Part shown: positions 62,193-64,000 of the stretch, piece by piece
How the letters are laid out: every line of letters begins with the position of its first letter
Numbering within the stretch: the stretch's first letter is position 1
NCBI GenBank assembly: GCA_016748015.1
Contig: JAAOMT010000200.1
Span: 901,502-965,501, forward strand
DNA: 64,000 nucleotides
Source of the DNA: Geosiphon pyriformis
Lineage: Eukaryota > Glomeromycota > Glomeromycetes > Archaeosporales > Geosiphonaceae
Direction: 5' to 3'
The notes under the pieces: model-generated
Database searches by the model: none
Told to the model about the DNA's origin: nothing
Seen by the model: the letters and a program-made list of their open reading frames with translations, nothing else
Made by a program: the position numbers and the translations under genes

Positions 62193-62351
62193 AACAATGT
62201 CTACCTCTTAAAATCTGACATGTTTTTAGGGCATTGTTAATATGGCTTAACAATGCGTCTATCAAATTTATGATTAAATGGAATAATAATTTGACTTTTT
62301 AACATTTTGCTTCAGTTAATATTGTTTCTAATCATACCTTTTTCTATAAAA
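62193..62351 (+). promoter_or_regulatory. Promoter of CaaX-peptide gene 6
   Basis: AACAATG at 62193-62199. Perfect inverted pair GCATTGTTA at 62231-62239 and TAACAATGC at 62248-62256 (8-nt spacer). TATAAAA at 62345-62351 lies 122 nt before the ATG. Farther upstream (about 62092) ATTCTTTGTAA resembles the Ste11-type TR-box core TTCTTTGTT. Confidence 0.58.
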
Positions 62352-62466
62352 TTGATCGTGCCTTCCAAATTTCTTTTCATTCAATCCAACCAAAAGAACT
62401 AAAAGAAAAGGAAAAGAAATTGAATTCTCAAATTCAAATTAAATCAAATCATATAACTTAAACAAA

Positions 62467-62598
62467 ATGCAACCAACAACCAACAATCAATCTTCATTCA
62501 ATCCACTCTCAATAATTGCTCCTGGCAACGGCTCGATTAAAGGACCAACTGGTGACCCAGACGATGGCAGTGGCACTGGTCAATGCTCAATAATGTAA
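62467..62598 (+). CDS. CaaX lipopeptide (pheromone-like) precursor, copy 6
   Basis: Identical 43-residue product, ending QCSIM. It carries the most distinct synonymous set (TCT at codon 9, ATA at codons 16 and 42). It also shares GGC AGT at codons 34-35 and ATT at codon 17 with copy 1 at the other end of the array. No amino-acid change has accumulated, so selection on the peptide is strict even in the copy most diverged at DNA level. Confidence 0.78.
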   Translation: MQPTTNNQSSFNPLSIIAPGNGSIKGPTGDPDDGSGTGQCSIM

Positions 62599-64000
62599 AA
62601 ATTGCAGAGTATTCATATTGAAGCTTCTCTTTTTTGATCATCCCAGCAAATTGTGTGAAAAATTATCGGCACTTCTTCAAGTTAATATAATGCAAATTTG
62701 AACTCTTTACATAGATATCTAGCACTTAATAATTAGCAGTAAGAAAAGTCGATAGAATTATTCACAACGAAAGGATAATGCATATTTCACTTTAATCTTA
62801 ATTGTATATTAGTGTTATAAACTTATTTTGATTAGTTTTTACCAAAGCTTATATAGAATATTTCTAGTGTTTAAATTTGATAATAGAATCCTTTAACTCA
62901 AAGAACCATAAAAGCTTTTTTTCTCAAATAAAATCTTGAGCCTCTATCACTGATAAAATAAAACTAATTGGACCCTTTAAAAGTATATCTCTTGATAGCA
63001 AAGTGAAACTTAAAAGTCAAATAAAAAAGTGTTCAATATTTACTAACTTAATTCAAGGCATTCGAGCATTAGATATTCATAAATTTTATAAATACAGAAC
63101 TTTAAATCAAAAAGCCTTGATACTTTTACTGCTAATAAATTTCTGATTTAATTTAAAATGAGCAATGAAGTCATTATTCATCATGCAAAAAAAATTAAAA
63201 ATTAAAATAAAACTCTTATAATATAAATTATATAAGTTTTAAATTGTCACACTAATTTAAAAATTTATCAGCAAAACAGTGCCAAATAATTTGAATTTTC
63301 TTTATACGACCTTCAAATTATACATATATTTTTGACACAAATTCAATCGAAAAAAAGTGAAGTTTTTTCTTTAAACAACTATTCTCTATTTACGAAAATG
63401 TAATTCTCAATAGTGTGCAAAATTAGTGAAATCAGCTGTAGCTTAATTATTTTGATTATTTTATTTCTTGCTTTGTATTAAAATTGAAAATTTTGAATAG
63501 ATATAAACTAAAAATAATAAACTTTAGTTTCTTATTAATTATTGACTTTAGGAATTGTTTGCTTTTAAAATTATAAAACTAAAGTTTTTTCCTTAAATCT
63601 ATTAAGCTATTAAGTTATTAAATTTTAATTTTGTTGAAATTCTCATTTAGTATTGTCATGAAATTATTTTTCGAATATTTGTGTAACTTAATTGCAAAAA
63701 CTTAATATAAATACATATATCTTTTAAAATAATTCATTATTTTCAAATCCTTTCTCCTATAAACATAAAAAATATTATGGCTTTTTTATCATATTTTCAT
63801 TTAAGGCTTGTATTAATTGAATTTTTTAGCCTTTGATTAAATAGTTGGTTGGAAAATCTTTTAATGCTAAAGATATTATATTTAACTAAAAATTGAATTT
63901 AAAATTATTAGCATATAATTTAATTTTTTTTGAAAACTTTAAAGATAGAAGCTATCCAAAATAATTAATAGTTAAGACTAATCTTATACATCAAACTTTG

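Larger units (their letters stand above)
46400..64000 (+). repeat. Tandem array of six diverged units, each with a CaaX-peptide gene
   Basis: Six direct repeat units, with gene-to-gene spacing of 3715, 3637, 1897, 2392 and 3153 nt. Units 1 and 2 are near-identical over almost their whole length (about 47.1-50.9 against 50.9-54.6 kb). The others share the promoter, gene and several hundred bases of 3' flank, and otherwise align in blocks with insertions and deletions. For example, the block at 46.7-47.0 kb reappears at 55.95-56.25 kb. Sequence after the sixth gene still resembles earlier units up to 64000, so the array probably continues. Apart from the six small genes I see no conserved reading frame between them; the intergenic DNA is A/T-rich spacer. 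Confidence 0.9.

Noticed and set aside
46400-64000. CRISPR-like or satellite array
   Set aside because: The units are kilobases long, of unequal length and gene-bearing. There are no short regular repeats with unique spacers.

Overview
The window is eukaryotic nuclear DNA, most likely from an early-diverging filamentous fungus. An arbuscular mycorrhizal fungus (Glomeromycotina, Rhizophagus-like) fits best. Base composition is extremely A+T rich, with gene islands standing in long gene-free A/T deserts. Introns are short (about 60-260 nt) with GT-AG ends. The protein families (alternative oxidase, a large PPR protein, a secreted berberine-bridge-type oxidase, Sel1-like and DUF4238 proteins, a decayed Fanzor nuclease) suit such a fungus. 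The lineage is inferred from gene content and composition; there is no rRNA or marker gene to prove it.

Layout. 1-8 kb: decayed sequence with an unassigned gene remnant, a Sel1-like scrap, one intact-looking two-exon seven-transmembrane (7TM) gene (4381-5521), an FKBP2-like remnant and a broken Fanzor (eukaryotic TnpB) copy. 8.2-12 kb: a 1264-codon mitochondrial-type PPR protein. 12-33 kb: A/T desert with dispersed AT-rich repeats, microsatellites, a Tigger/pogo-like transposon end, a DUF4238 gene (16339-17655, minus) and a small two-exon gene (25059-25585). 33.7-39.1 kb: a plus-strand island with alternative oxidase (5 exons), a secreted FAD-linked oxidase (5 exons) and a short Sel1-like protein. 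40.4-40.9 kb: an inverted, truncated second copy of the DUF4238 3' end. 41-46 kb: desert.

46.4-64 kb is the most interesting part. It is a tandem array of six diverged repeat units (spacing about 1.9-3.7 kb) that probably runs past the window end. Each unit holds an intronless 43-codon gene. The six encoded peptides are identical although 14 codons vary synonymously. All end in a CaaX box (Cys-Ser-Ile-Met), so the product should be farnesylated and carboxymethylated like a-factor-type fungal mating pheromones. Each gene has a TATA box 111-122 nt before its ATG. Most also carry upstream AACAATG sites, the HMG-box (Ste11/SOX/MAT-type) consensus, some as an inverted pair. I read the array as an undescribed multicopy lipopeptide (pheromone-like) locus. 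The peptide identity and CaaX box are seen directly; the signalling role is inference. The 7TM gene in the same window is a possible but unproven receptor candidate.
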